A DNA stretch of 64,000 nt, from NCBI RefSeq assembly GCF_019320115.1, contig NC_089589.1, forward strand, positions 23,751,273-23,815,272. Reading direction: 5' to 3'. The translations under genes and the position numbers were made by a program. The notes beneath the pieces were generated by a model, which worked only from the letters and a program-made list of their open reading frames with translations, had not been told where the DNA came from and ran no database searches. Source of the stretch: Miscanthus floridulus. Taxonomy: Eukaryota; Streptophyta; Magnoliopsida; Poales; Poaceae. Of the stretch, positions 20,326 to 32,820 are shown piece after piece; within the stretch, counting starts at the first letter, position 1, and every line of letters begins with the position of its first letter.

Positions 20326-21400
20326 AACCGGCAATGATATCACTGTCAGTTTGAGCCATGAACCGGCAATGATATTGGGTCATCACTGCGGTTTTTGGCT
20401 AAAAGCACCAGTGATACTATCACTACCGGTTCATGGCTTGATTCGGCAGTGATATGAACTTAGTAACTTTCTCATATGATGTCTGATGAAGACTATACCA
20501 AAGTTGTAGCAATCGACAAGATCTATAACTTTTTAGTACAAACTTTTTTGATTTGAGATCATTTGAATGTCTAAATATACACCACAAGATTTTATAGAGT
20601 TAATATCAAAGGAGTCCATATGCTCTATAGTCACAAGTGAGTGTGTAGTGGTAGTTAAGGATTTCGGATGAAGAAACGACCAAAACAAAAGTTGTAGACC
20701 TTGAAAAGTTATGCAACTTTGTAGATCAAAACTTTTTTATTTAAAGTCGTTATGATGTCTCTCTATTTGGTTTGCAAGATTTCATAGAAGTTAATACCAA
20801 AACAATCCATATGTTCTATAGTCACAAGTGGGTGTGTAGTTGTAGTTAAGGATATCGGATGGAGAAGCGACCAAAACAAAAGTTGTAGATCTCGAAGAGC
20901 TATGCAACTTTGTAGTTGACAACGTTTTCATTTGAAATCATCTATTCAACAGAAATTATGTTTAATTTCTCAAATTCAAAATTGGAAATTTTTAAATGGC
21001 CTCGGATGGAGAAAATCCCAAAACAAAAGTTGTAGATCTTGAAAAGTTGTGCACCTTTGTAGTTGACAACTTTTTCATTAGAAATCATCTGTCCAAGGAA
21101 AATTACGGTTGAATTTCCTCACATCTGAAATTGAAATTCTTTAAATGACCTCGAATGGAGAAATGACCAAAACCAAAGTTGTAGAACTCGGAAAGTTATA
21201 AAACTTTGTAGTTGACAATTTTTCATTTGAATTCATTTCATATCCCAAATACTCATTTCAAAACCATATGACATAAAATGGAGAGGACGAATATCCCAAA
21301 ATAACACAAACATCTTATGGTCTCAAAAAACACAAACATCTTACAGGTGGAGTGGTTAGGGGAAAAATACAAGAAGCCAGAGGTTGGGATTTCGAGCGCT
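20326..21400. mobile_element. CACTA-derived insert with tandem motif copies
   Basis: The stretch replaces 35770-36185 of leader B. It opens with ACCGGCAATGATATCACTG and its inverse, then holds about five copies, roughly 120-170 bp apart, of a GACCAAAACAAAAGTTGTAGATCTTGAAAAG...CAACTTTGTAGTTGACAA motif up to about 21240. The same motif is inside the CACTA at 15965-18020. Clean CACTA termini are not visible, so this is a truncated element. Confidence 0.5.
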
Positions 21401-21410
21401 AGAAGTTGAA

Positions 21411-22773
21411 GATGGACAAATTGCATTAGCCAGCGACGGAGCTAGAAACTTCTAGAGTCTCTCTTTGGTACAAACAAAAAAAAATCTCATTGCACTTCGC
21501 TGATGGGCCTGGGTGGCCCCTTGTGTTGCTGGGCGGTGGCATCTGTATTACTGCTCAGCGGCAAAGGAGAGATCTAGTGTGCCTGGTCGAAGCCAACAAC
21601 ACGATTGTTGGCCACCAGAGGGGGAAAAGGAGATTAGGGACGGAGAAATAAAACACATGCAAAGGGAATGGAGAGTGGGCCCGTGGGCTAGCTAGTCATT
21701 TTATTTGCTTGGGTGTGCTGGAGACACAAAACACAAAATCATGGTGTGCTACAAACTTCCTTTTATTGTGGACAAAAATCCCTATATATAAACATTCTCC
21801 TCTACCTTGTAGTTGTGTGTGTGTGTGTGTGTTTATATTTGAAGCTGTTCAGAGTAAAACAAAAAAATCCTCTGCCACTACCAGCTCAGTTAACTAGGTG
21901 GCCATGCCCAACAATAAATAAAGTCGCCTTCATTCACAAACTAAAGCAGCCCCAGCGTAGCCACCACAGGCACACCTCACGTCTCCTAGCTCACGCCTCC
22001 ATTGCTGGCTAGCCGCAATCCTCACTATCAGGCCCTCAGCCCTTCAGACACCACCTACTCCCACCTCCGCCAGCGTCCGTCAAGCAGAGCAGTAGCCCAC
22101 ACCACGCCGAGCCAGAGGCCAGATCCAGGCATCTCCAACCGTGCAACTGCTAGGCAAACCACGCCGGCACTTGGTCAAACTGTTACGTACTTCCAGTTCC
22201 AGCCATCACTCAACAGGTTTGTTTCCTTGACGCCAGAACTGAAGGACACACAAAGCATTAATTCTCTTTTCCCCGCTGCAAATCAAGGTGCATATTCCTA
22301 GTCTTTCCCGGCCGTCTCTATTTTTATTTCCATCCGCTTTCTTTCTTTCTTTCTTTCTAGTTTTTGTTGGAGATATTATACTCTTCTTCCACTCACAAAT
22401 ATACTCACACAAGGGTGGCGGCTTGAGATTGGTGTAGCTGCTTTCGATTTTTAGGTGCCCAAGTATATAATATTTCAACATCATCCATAGATCAAACTTC
22501 ATCATATTCTCGTCTGCTAGCTACTCATTAATTTGTTAACTCCGTTATCGTTTTAGCATGCTACTATGCGCCAGATCTGGTACCAAAAGTACTCAGATAT
22601 CATTTAAATGTGATTATCCTAGTACCTATCTACTGTTGCAGTGTTCCCTTTTGAATAATAGTGCCATGGTTATAGGGGCCTCGGTACTTTTACCATCAAG
22701 ATTACCTTTCCTTTAAAACGAAACATGTAATTTTTTATCTAATTTCGATTTTGTAGATACCGAAGCAGCAAAA
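21411..22773 (+). promoter_or_regulatory. Probable NLR promoter and 5' leader
   Basis: From 21411 the sequence again matches leader B (36190-36290 and 36530-36590). A TATATAAA box at 21785-21792 followed by ACATTCTCCTCTACCTTG is conserved at 34983-35010 and 36537-36562, which supports a core promoter. A (GT)n run follows at 21815-21832. A candidate leader intron runs from GT at 22288 to AG at 22756, leaving 17 bases before the ATG at 22774. A TTTC run lies at 22338-22360. Promoter and intron are inferred from motifs and conservation, not from transcripts. Confidence 0.45.
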
Positions 22774-25700
22774 ATGGCGGTGGTACTGGATGCTTTAGCA
22801 TCCTACCTCCAAGACATGTTGTTGGAGATGGCTAAAGAAGAGGTGCATCTGCTCTTAGGTGTTCCCGATGAGATAAAAAAGATGGGGATGAAGCTTGGGG
22901 ACCTTAAGAGGTTCCTCGCCGATGCTGACAAGAGGGACATCAGCGACCAGAGTGTGAAATCATGGGTGAGAGAGCTTAGGAATGCCATGTATGATGCTAC
23001 CAACATCCTTGATTTGTGCCAGCTCAAGGCGATGGAACAGGGTCGAAGCTGTGATATGGGCTGCTTCAATCCCTTGCTCTTTTGTATGAGGAATCCTCTC
23101 CATGCTCATGACATCGGTAATTGCATAAAAAGTCTTAATGAGAGGCTAGATGACATTGAGAAGCGTAGCAAAACCTTCAACTTCATTAACCTTGCATCTT
23201 ATGAGGACAACACAAAAAAGGTAGAATCCTCGCTTCGCGCTAGGCGTGAGACAACAGGGGGGGATGAGTTAGGTGTGGTTGGTGAGAAGATTGAGGAGGA
23301 CACAAGAAATCTTGTGGATTTGCTCACGAAGAAGGACAAAAATGTACATGAACACAAAAATGTTATGGTTTATGCTATTGTGGGAGTAGGAGGGATTGGC
23401 AAAACCACCCTTGCCAAGAAGATCTTTAATCATGACTCCATCAAACAAGAGTTTCAAAAGAGAATATGGTTGAGTGTCAATCAAGAATTTAGCGATGTTG
23501 ATCTATTAGAGAGAGCAATCACTGGAGCAGAAGGAAACCATCAAGCACCAAGAAACACAAAGGACACACTAGAGCAAAGCCTTAAGGAAGCCGTGGAGGG
23601 GTGCAAGACCTTATTGGTGATGGATGATGTTTGGGACCACCATGCATGGGAGATGGTGCTCGAGCCTCCATTAATAAACTCACTTGCTCGTGGAAGTCGT
23701 GTTCTCGTAACAACGAGACATGACACGGTCGCTCGAGGCATGATAGCAGAGGTGCCCTACCACCATGTCGACAAACTAGAAGAAGAAGATGCCTGGTCTT
23801 TGCTCAAGAAGCAGGTTTGTATAAGTTAATTTAAGGATTTAATATGTTATGTATTCATGTGTGCACATTTGCTTCACAATCTATCTAGCTTTATTTTGTT
23901 ACACATTCATGCATGCACATTTGCTACGCTATCTATTCAGATGTCGGTAATCTTGCGCATTTTCTTCACATTTGCTTTACTATGTATTTATAAAATTGTG
24001 TCTTGAGAGGAATCATTTCATTCATCAACCTAAACCTATAAAATGATGTGGCACTCTTAGAAACCACAGAAAGAAAATCGACACTGAAGATGCCCTTATG
24101 CGCATGGTTGTACAAAATAGTTATTTGTTTTAGCATTAATATTAGAATCTAGCCTCGGTAAACCACTTTCAAAACACTACTACACAAACATTATCACCGC
24201 TTGCTTGAAAACCACCATCACTACCGGTTTTGTGATTCGGCGGTGATGCTCACCTTCATCACCGCTACATTGAAACCGATATTGAAAGTTGAATAAAAAT
24301 AATTAAAAAATATACGTGTCATGTGTGCCTGCAGTCGTCCATGATGGTCTAGCTAGCTGCCCCTAGCGGCCAGGATTGTGACATTGAGGTCCATCTCTAT
24401 GATGGACGGCGTTCGCCATGCTGCTGAGGGCCATGGGTGGTGTCTGCCCCCGCGCCGATGGCAGATCCGATCTTCGGGCCACGGTGCTACAATGGGATAG
24501 AGAGGGGGCCCGGAGGGAGTGCTGGTGAGGGAGAGAGGGGGCGGAAGGAAGTGCTCGAGTAAGGGAGAGAGAGGTGGTCATTAGGTGGGGTGTCGGTGAG
24601 GGAGGGAGAATGGGCTAGGGTTTCTGACCGGCTATATACTCAAAACCGCTTTTCACTGCCAGAAATGGTGGTGAAAGCCATTTTTATCAACGGTTCAATT
24701 ACCGGAGGTGATATATTTTTACCGATGTTTCTAATAGAATCAAAATAGTGTTGGCGAAATCCATTTCTATAGTAGTGAAATGTCATTAAAGAATCATGAA
24801 CACAGAGCATGATAAAGAATAGGCGAAATAAAAAGCCTAAAAGGAATAAGCGTAAACTACAAACAATAATAAAGTTAGTAACATGTAGTAATATTTTTTA
24901 AAAAAAATTCTTACATTACACAAATGACTGTAGGTGCTTGTGAAGTTTCGTAAGAGATTATTACATTGTTACTAATACTTGTGGTCGCAACTCTATAGAT
25001 TTTTTTGAGAGCCTCAACTCTTTAGATGGTCATGAGATTAAGATTTCTAAACTTTTACTCTACTGTATCCTTTCGTTGCAAAGGGAGTCTGGTGCTTAGG
25101 TTTAATATCTCCAAGACCAAGTCCCATCCTCCACGGTCTGATAAAGAATCAGCAATTTATAGCCTGTACTATTAAAGCCAATCAGGACTGGACATTACTG
25201 TTTAATGATGGGAATGTTAGGCTTTCTCTTGTTGCCTAATTTATTTTGTTCTAAATTTTCAGAAGTCCTATTATTAGGTGATAGGAGTGTTACTTTTTAA
25301 ATATCTCATCGAGTTAGACATTAAAATAACATATAACATATGTAACTTTTATCCTTTTCTCTAACAACCTTTTCAAACTAATATAATTTTACTAGATCCT
25401 GTAAACATGTTAAAATAAAATCAATGATTTAAAATTCTATTCTGAACATGGCGTAAAAAGTTAGGAAAAGTACTCACGGGGCCTTTGGCATATATCCTGA
25501 TTGACAGGTTTTACCATAGACACTTGAGTAATTGTCCATGTAACTTGCCTCACTTGTCTCATCTCTAGAATGGTTAAAAAGCTAAGGATACATGGGATAT
25601 CACATTAGGCTTACCTGCATCCAAGAGAGTATGAATAAGGGAGAAAAACGTAGCTTCTTCAGGTCAAGATGTGCAGACTTTAATAACCTTTCCAGTTGGA

Positions 25701-28700
25701 TCCTAATAATTGACTTCCCTCCATTCGTTTTTCTACCAGGGGTGTTTGGTCCTTTTATGAATAATCTCATGATAAGTTGCAACAAAATTGAACATATAGT
25801 GTCAAATTGCAATAAAAAAATAAACCAAATGTCACAAAGGGACGAATTTATTTTCTAGGATCATATACCCAATCTTTGGGTTTCAAACGAGGACTAGCTT
25901 CATGTAGGCTTGTATTGGGACCGATTAGTTAATTACTGAACCATCAGCAGGGACCGATGTTCGTTAAAATAAATCCTCTGGTTCCTTCTTTCACCTTCAA
26001 CCTGGCCGATAGCAGGACCAATTTCTGACAACATCGTGGCTGTATAGTTTGAATCCTCCATGATCCATGCTATACATTTCGGTTATTAACATAAAGTTGG
26101 GTTAATATATCGACCAATCAAACATACATACATAAGGATATTTTTAGTTAATAGATCATCAAGTGCTAAACTGTTACTTAACAAACCACATATAAATGAC
26201 ACTGATAATTTATTTTAAATTACATTACTATGGCATGACAAAAAAGTTTATAAGTTTTTATTTCAAATAATTTTATAAAATTTGACTCAAATACTATGTC
26301 ATATCGACACTGGTAATTTAATTTTGATTATTCTATATTTTTATAAAAATAATACTTCTACTACATATACAATTTTCGAATGTAGCAAGTTCAAAATCTT
26401 AGGCCCTGTTTGGATGCAGATGTATTTTTGGAGTTTTAGAAAAAATACCATGCTTTTATGAAATACTTTGATTTTATTAGAGTTGTATGAAGTGTTTTGA
26501 TGCAACAAATTTTATGGTTTTGAAAACCAGAGTTTTGCTAAATTTGTAGTCTCTTTAGAGTTTTATAAACTCATATCTAGACCTCTTTGTTGCTAAATCA
26601 TGGTTTACCACATCTATAGGTTCTAAAATCGTTGTTTCTTAATACTACGTCTCTTAATACTACAACATCCAAACATGGCCTTAAGTGCCGTAGTGCAGGC
26701 TGACATGATAGTTCATACCATTATTAATAGGCAAGTGGGTAGCATAGGACCTAGCACTACCGCAAACACAGGCCATCGTTGTCGGACCATCATTGCTGGT
26801 TGCTTTGGAACCGGTAGTGATAGTACAACTGACAGTGATAGATAAACTTTCACGAACGAATCGAACTTTCACGAACGAATCGTGGCTACAAGTGATAGTG
26901 ACAGGCAGTGTACTATCACTGCTGGTTATAGCCACGAACATGCAGTGAAGGACCACCCGTCGTGGCCGGTTTGTGGCTACAACCAGCAGTGATAGGCTAT
27001 TTTACGAAAAAGTAATAACTTTTTCATATGATGTTTGATAAGATAAGCTTTATACGTTCAAAAAGATTTAAAACTTTATAATTAACAACTTTTTAATTTA
27101 AGATGGTTTACATATTAAAATATTCTATGTATGTTCACCAATGAGATTTGAGATGGTTAATGATGTCGAATGGAGACAAAGTCAATAGTAGAGTTAGTAG
27201 TCGATGAGATCGATCTTCAGCTTTGCAGCTAACAACCTTTTCATTTGAGATCATTTAGAGTACCAAATATACAATATAAGATTCAAAATTGTGTAGTTAA
27301 AAGAATAGCATCAGTTGTATAGTCACAAGTGTTGTATAGCTCTGCTGGTATAGATGCTCAGGAGAATGTTGAGATCTTGAGTTTAAATACTGTCATTGTC
27401 GGTTACTAGCAGTGAAGATGTAGTAATCTGATGTACATTTTGTGCTTTTTTATCACTTATCACTGTCAATGCTTGGCAGTGAGAAGTAGTCTGGCGTACT
27501 GTACAACCTTTTTTAATAAAATAAGAAAAAATACATAAATAAAATATACGATAAATACTGGAGTGACTATAAACATCAGGTAGACGAGAGTTGGTAATGA
27601 TAGTGACTGATGAGAACACTATTCTTGTACACAGTCACAGACGCCACCTAATTGCACCGTAGTGATATACATATACGATTATTTTTCCATCCATTTTAGT
27701 GGACTGGTACATCGGTCATACGCTTAGAACGTCGCATGTGAATTTTGCCTCTGCACACAGTATCGTTTTTTAGCACTTGATTTTGCATCCGATTATGACC
27801 AAGTGTATTTATATCTACATATTCCATTCAATTAACAAGCTTAAGTTGCTTTGCAGGTGGTTGGAAATGAAAACAATGATGAACCAAAGGTTGATGCATT
27901 GAAGGACATTGGAACGTCGATTATAGCAAAATGTGATGGTTTGCCTCTCGCAGTCAAAGTAATAGGAGGCCTTCTCCGCCAGAAAAACATAAGGCGAAGC
28001 GACTGGAAAAATGTCCTAAATGATTCTACATGGTCAGTATCTCAAATGCCTGAAGAGCTAAACTATGCAGTATACCTTAGCTATCAAGATTTGCACCCAA
28101 AGTTGCAGTCTTGCTTTCTGCACTACGCCCTCCTCCCCAAGAGCGTATTGTTCGGGTATGACCGTATTGTTGCCATGTGGATTGGGGAAGGATTTGTTCA
28201 TGGAAACTCACGTGATATAGAAGTATTAGGAAAAGAGTACTATGACCAGCTAATAGCTAGGAACCTTCTAGAGCCAGATCCAAGGTATGTGGACAATGCA
28301 GTTTGCAATATGCATGATGTTGTTCGCTCATTCGCTCAGTATTTGACTAGAGATGAAGCATTGATAGCTCACAAAACTGAGACTGGCCATACCAATAACA
28401 TTAACCCACAAAATGTTATTCGGTTATCACTAAAATCCAAAGAATCAGAGTCAAATGAGCTAGAGTGGAGTTCTCTACAAGCACATATATCACTGCGAAC
28501 ACTTATTTTAGTTGGGGAAACAAAGATCAACCCAGGTGATTCACTGTCATCTTTTCCTTGTTTGCGGACCCTACATATAGAAGATGGAAATTTTGATGCA
28601 TTGTCTGAATCTTTGGTCCAACTCAAACACTTGAGGTATTTGTGTCTAGTTGGCACTGACACATCTAGGCTGCCAGAAAAAATAGCCAAGATGAAATTCT

Positions 28701-29976
28701 TACAGTGCATTGACCTTTCTCGTTGTAAAAGTTTGATGAAGCTTCCTGTTGGCATTGGAAAGTTACAGCAGCTGACGTATCTAAGCCTTGGTGCCTCAGG
28801 TATAAAAAATATACCCAGGGGTTTCGGCGGCCTAACTAATTTGAGGAAATTATGGGGGTTTCCAGCCCATGTGGAGGGTGATTGGTGTAGTTTGGAAGAA
28901 TTAGGACCTCTTAACCAGCTCATGCGTCTTCGTATACATGGCCTGGAGAATGTATCTTCTTCCTCATTTGCTATAAAAGCCAGGCTTGGTGAAAAGGTGC
29001 ACCTCAGCCATCTGTGCTTACAGTGCACTAGTGGACGTAATCGGTGGGTGAAACAGGAAGAGCACCGGTTGGTGAAACAGGAAGAGCAGCAACAAATCGA
29101 GAAGGTGTTTGATGAGCTCTGCCCTCCGCCTTGCTTAGAAAATCTTGAAATCAATGGGTACTTTGGTCAACGACTTCCAAAGTGGATGACGTCGACACCA
29201 ATTGTGCCCCTTGGATGCTTGAGGATTCTATTCATGGAAGACTTGCCTTATTGCACGGAGCTACCCGACAGCCTGTGCCAGCTCCCCAGCTTGGAGTTCC
29301 TACAGATTATAAGTGCCCCAGCCATCAAGCATGTTGGGCCAGAGTTCTTACTACCACACCATCATGAGCACCCAGGCGCTTTGGTAAACTTTGGTTCTGA
29401 TTTGAAAATTCAGGTGGATGGATGTCCTAGCCTGGAGAGGATCAGTAACCTACCAAATTTGCAGAACCTCGTGATCATAGAGTGCCCAGAGTTGCAGGTA
29501 CTAGAGGGTTTGCCTGCACTTCATAGACTCACACTGGAGGACTACGACATGAAAACACTCCCTGGATACTTGAAGGACGTAAACCCAAGGGATTTACTTC
29601 TAGACTGTGATGTCTCACTGCTCGCTTCCATAGCTAAAGGAAAATCTAGGCCTGAGTGGGACAAGTGCAGTCATATCAAGCAGGTTAGGGCATATGCAAA
29701 TGATGACGACAACAACATTCGAAGGAAGTGGTACGTGAAGTACACGAGAGATTCTTTCAGCTTGAAGACAAACATCAGCCTCTCTGCCGACGCTTCATGT
29801 AAATTAACACAACACTGCTGCTTTATATGTTGCATATACTGAGCACCTTTCTTGCTATTGGAATATCTGGTTACTTGACTAGACGGTCCGTTTCAGGGGA
29901 TGAAACAGAGGAGGTGTTATTGGACAAAGTGGCGCAAGTTTGGAGGGAATTCATCGTGGAACAACAGAGGGAGTAA
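22774..29976 (+). CDS. CC-NB-ARC-LRR disease-resistance protein (NLR)
   Basis: Three-exon model with GT-AG introns: 22774-23814, 27857-29798 and 29897-29976, about 1,020 residues. An intracellular immune receptor of this type binds ATP/ADP through NB-ARC and senses pathogen effectors. Residues 1-150 form a coiled-coil Rx-N-like domain with a VKSWVRELRNAMYDATNILD stretch. NB-ARC follows: P-loop GVGGIGKTT (204-212), RNBS-A (227-240), kinase-2 LLVMDDVWD (280-288), GSRVLVTTR (307-315), GLPLA (375-379) and MHD (499-501). Irregular LRRs fill about 530-960. All key residues are present and no stop interrupts it, so it may be functional. The first intron (4.04 kb) splits NB-ARC between LLKKQ and VVGN in phase 0. 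If the 98-base last intron is not spliced, translation ends at 29842 instead. AATAAA lies at 29978-29983. The ATG context AAAATGG is good. Confidence 0.9.
24175..24777. mobile_element. 603-bp non-autonomous CACTA in NLR intron
   Basis: Starts CACTACTACACAAAC, ends CTATAGTAGTG (inverse CACTACTATAG), with AAA target duplications at 24172-24174 and 24778-24780. ATCACCGC and GCGGTGAT motifs in both orientations are the likely subterminal repeats. No transposase frame. Confidence 0.85.
26402..26680. mobile_element. Tourist/PIF-Harbinger-like MITE in NLR intron
   Basis: 279 bp, GGCCCTGTTTGGATG at the left and CATCCAAACATGGCC at the right, flanked by TTA on both sides (26399-26401, 26681-26683). 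End sequence and 3-bp TTA duplication fit the Tourist group. Confidence 0.9.
26755..27480. mobile_element. CACTA-like remnant in NLR intron
   Basis: Begins CACTACCGCAAAC and carries ACCGGTAGTGATAG, CACTGCTGGT and similar motifs in both orientations, then the AACTTTTTCATATGATGTTTGAT text also found at 20470. A right end with TAGTG might lie at 27660-27664, but flanking triplets TAG and ATA do not match. Boundaries are uncertain. Confidence 0.45.
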
Positions 29977-30503
29977 CAATAAAGTATGCATGCTACTCCA
30001 AGACTATTATTATTACTACATACGTCTCGATTATAGAATGCATAAAAGACCTCGCCTGCAGGTGGAGTGCCGCATGGACAAAAAGCAGCCTTGGAGGCTG
30101 GAGCTATCATCGCTTCGGCCGAAGAAGAAGCAATGGAGCCGATTACTACGCTGCGGGTCGTCGTGAGGCAGTCAGATGTTGGACACTGCAAATAAATTCA
30201 TGGTGACTAGAATGCGATATGATGTGAATTAGTTTTTTTATTCGAATCTGTGTTACTGTGGATGCAGGTTACCACCTGAGAATACAGAGCCTTGTACATA
30301 TAATTAAGTTGTGAGTCGTCATGTTACAAAACAAATGTTATGATACAGCGTATTCCGGCTTGCGGATTCATTGTGAGCCTGAAAATGTACGTAGGTTGCC
30401 AACTAAATGTTCATATATATGCTGCCAGTGCCATGAGAATGCAGCTTCCTAACGAGGCTCCTTTTATTTTTCAGATATTTAAATTAGTAGCAATATAAAG
30501 GAC
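29977..30503. other. NLR 3' flank
   Basis: No gene seen. AATAAA directly after the third-exon stop and AT-rich text fit a 3' untranslated region and downstream flank. The frames here overlap each other without domain support. Confidence 0.4.
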
Positions 30504-32238
30504 TGAAAACGGTGATCAGAGGGGGGTGAATGGGAGCCATAAAATTTCTCTCAAAATATTTGGCCGCTGTCCCCAAATCACCGCCAAACGAGCAAACCAA
30601 AAGAAGTTCCTAAATCTAAAATATCCATGCCAACCGGTGACGAGAATACTTAGATAAGTTCCTTGAATCGATGGAAAACCAACGCAACAGATGGAACTTA
30701 AATCCGAGCACAAACGCGCAGACCACGGATGAAACAAAAAAACAGGGCTGGAAATTCAAACCTTCCAGACTGGAAATTGGGCCGGCACTTTTGACAGGCA
30801 CCGGACACCACCGAAGGGCACCAGACACTGCCGAGCGGTGCACCGCACGATCAGGAGGCGGTGTACAACGACAGCCGAACAGAACCGAGAGAAAAACCGC
30901 ACGAACGGAGGGAAAACCAGCGGTGGGTCTGCTCGCCGCCGGCCAGATGCTGCGCTGCCAATCTGAGACAGACAGAGAGCAAGCACCGAAGGAAGTAGAC
31001 ACAGGGAGGAGACCGACGAGAGGATGGCCCCTTTGGGCGAGCACCGGCTCGGGCCTGGTGAGCACGGTGCTGGTGCTCAGTTGCCCGTCTCCCCACACGC
31101 AAAAGACGAACAGGAAAAGCAGTGCCTCTGCTAGGCACGAACAGGGAGAAAGAGCGACCAGAAAATCAAAAGAAAAACGACCCAAATCTCCATCATTCGT
31201 TCCAAAAATTTACAAAGATGGAATTCAACTTGCTACGAATCTATCCTCAAGAAATCATCGCCTGGGATCGACCCAAACTCTGAGAAATTCAAATTGTAGC
31301 CAAGAACGAAAATGGAGATAAACGAACAACGCAACAAAATGAAAATCACAGGCACAAGTGATGAATTCCGGAGGACAACTGGAGGATTCGGGCCTCCGTT
31401 CCCAACTCAAAATCTCTGCTTGCACAAATTTCGAATTTGTGGACCTCAAGAACAAACTCTAGGAGGGGGACTAGAATGAGGAAATGAAAAAGTCCAAGAG
31501 GTGACACTGAGTGGCGGCAGGCCCATCTTATTTGTAGGCTTATTACACAATTACACTTGTGCCCCTAGATATTTTAGGGCGAAATTATGGTACAACCCGA
31601 TTTCTATCGATCGGACAGCCTCCCTTCCTGCACAGATTTGCTTCGCCTCGACGTAACCTCTGTAATTCCGCCACGTGCCACCCCGTTCCTCCTTGGAACC
31701 TCCGCCCGGATTTTGAGGCCCAAACCCGGAAAACCATCCGCCCGATGGTTTGAGGCCCAAACCACCAAACCGTCCGCGAGTAGCATACTCTATACGCGTC
31801 CCCCGCAACTCGACGCATGTCACCTCCGTCCTCGACCGCCCGGGCGCCAAGTCTTCCGGAGCCTCCGCTCGACTTGCACGTGCGCCGTCTTGACTCGGTC
31901 AACACGGTCAGTCCTCCATGTACACTTGCGCTTATCGATATTCCCAGATGTCAGCCACCGCGGCTGGTCAGCCGGCCTCCTGGTCCCTTAGTCCAAGCCT
32001 CACGTCCGTCATTCACCGCTTCTAGTCCATTGGCATGGCACGTCCCTACTTGACCTTCACCTCGCCGTCGACCACCACCTCCGAACTCCACACCTGCGCA
32101 CCACAAGCGAAGAGACATGTTGCACAACCTAACTTACGCCATGGTTAGTTCACAAACTCAACCCAAGACGCAAATCACGTTGACAATCACTCATCACAAA
32201 TCCAAACCACAAAGGCACATATTAACCTTGTGTTCACA
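30504..32238. mobile_element. Solo-LTR-like block, probably copia
   Basis: Begins TGAAAACGGTGATCAGAGGGGGG and closes near 32238 with CACATATTAACCTTGTGTTCACA. The opening resembles the start of SIRE-type LTRs, and the middle (31650-32060) is a C-rich stretch of LTR style. I found no matching 5-bp flanks (AGGAC on the left, GAATA on the right), so the ends are provisional. The long frames at 30671-31321 and its antisense show no domain and I leave them out. Confidence 0.45.
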
Positions 32239-32624
32239 GAATAATGCCGAATTATGGGGAGTACTGTTTGCCTACTAAAAAGTTTTCACCTTGGATCTGC
32301 CTAGAAAGTTGAAGAGTTTTTGCCTAACGTGTGGCAAGGCGAAAGGAACTACATTTCGTTGGAAGCCCGAACTTAGAATGCTTATACAAGAAAAAAAACA
32401 AAATCACTTATATATTGTTTATACAGGATTGAGGAAATACTTCTATTTTATTGATATGTTTATAACTCATTTCACATGGAGGTCCATAATAAGGCGTCCA
32501 CCTGAATGGTTATATTAAAGAGGAAAAATACGAACTAGTGAATCAACTAATCCATCATCCAAAAAAAAGTGAATCAACTAATCATGGTAATTAGTCCAGG
32601 CAACACTCTCACCAGAGCTAGATG
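32239..32624. other. Stretch with no recognised feature
   Basis: AT-rich, with short frames only. I see nothing I can support. Confidence 0.4.
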
Positions 32625-32820
32625 CACTACTAAAGAAAGACTTTGTAGGGGCAGCTCCACACTATTTGTAGCAGCAGTTTGGCCAGCCACCCATACGGCC
32701 CCGACTCTACAAACCGCCGATTTGTAGGGGTAGTTCGCCAGCCGCGCCTACAAATCGTTTTGTAGGGGCGACTGGTCATTTTTAGGGGCGACTGGATACA
32801 GATGCGTCCCTAAAAATCTG
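32625..32820. mobile_element. CACTA terminus with TTTGTAGGGGC repeats
   Basis: Begins CACTACTAAAGAAAGAC and continues with TTTGTAGGGGCAGCT, ACCGCCGATTTGTAGGGG and their inverses. These motifs tie it to the outer CACTA subterminal region at 18813-19092. The opposite terminus was not found, so it is a truncated element or one whose far end has decayed. Confidence 0.6.

Larger units (their letters stand above)
23815..27856 (+). other. NLR intron 1, transposon-rich
   Basis: Donor GTTTGT follows CAG at 23814; acceptor TTTGCAG ends at 27856. Joining keeps the frame exactly in a region conserved among grass NLRs. The intron hosts a CACTA, a Tourist-like MITE and CACTA-like debris. 24778-26398 and 27481-27840 hold nothing I recognise. 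Confidence 0.88.

Noticed and set aside
25592..25858. 88-codon frame in NLR intron 1
   Set aside because: No recognised motif, an overlapping frame on the other strand, and a position inside an intron.
26755..27664. A complete CACTA with TAGTG end at 27660-27664
   Set aside because: Flanking triplets TAG and ATA do not match and inverted ends agree for only six bases. Kept only as a CACTA-like remnant.
28369..29154. 261-codon minus-strand frame
   Set aside because: Antisense of the LRR exon of the NLR.
30671..31321. 216-codon frame and overlapping minus-strand frames
   Set aside because: No domain, biased composition, and located inside an LTR-like block.
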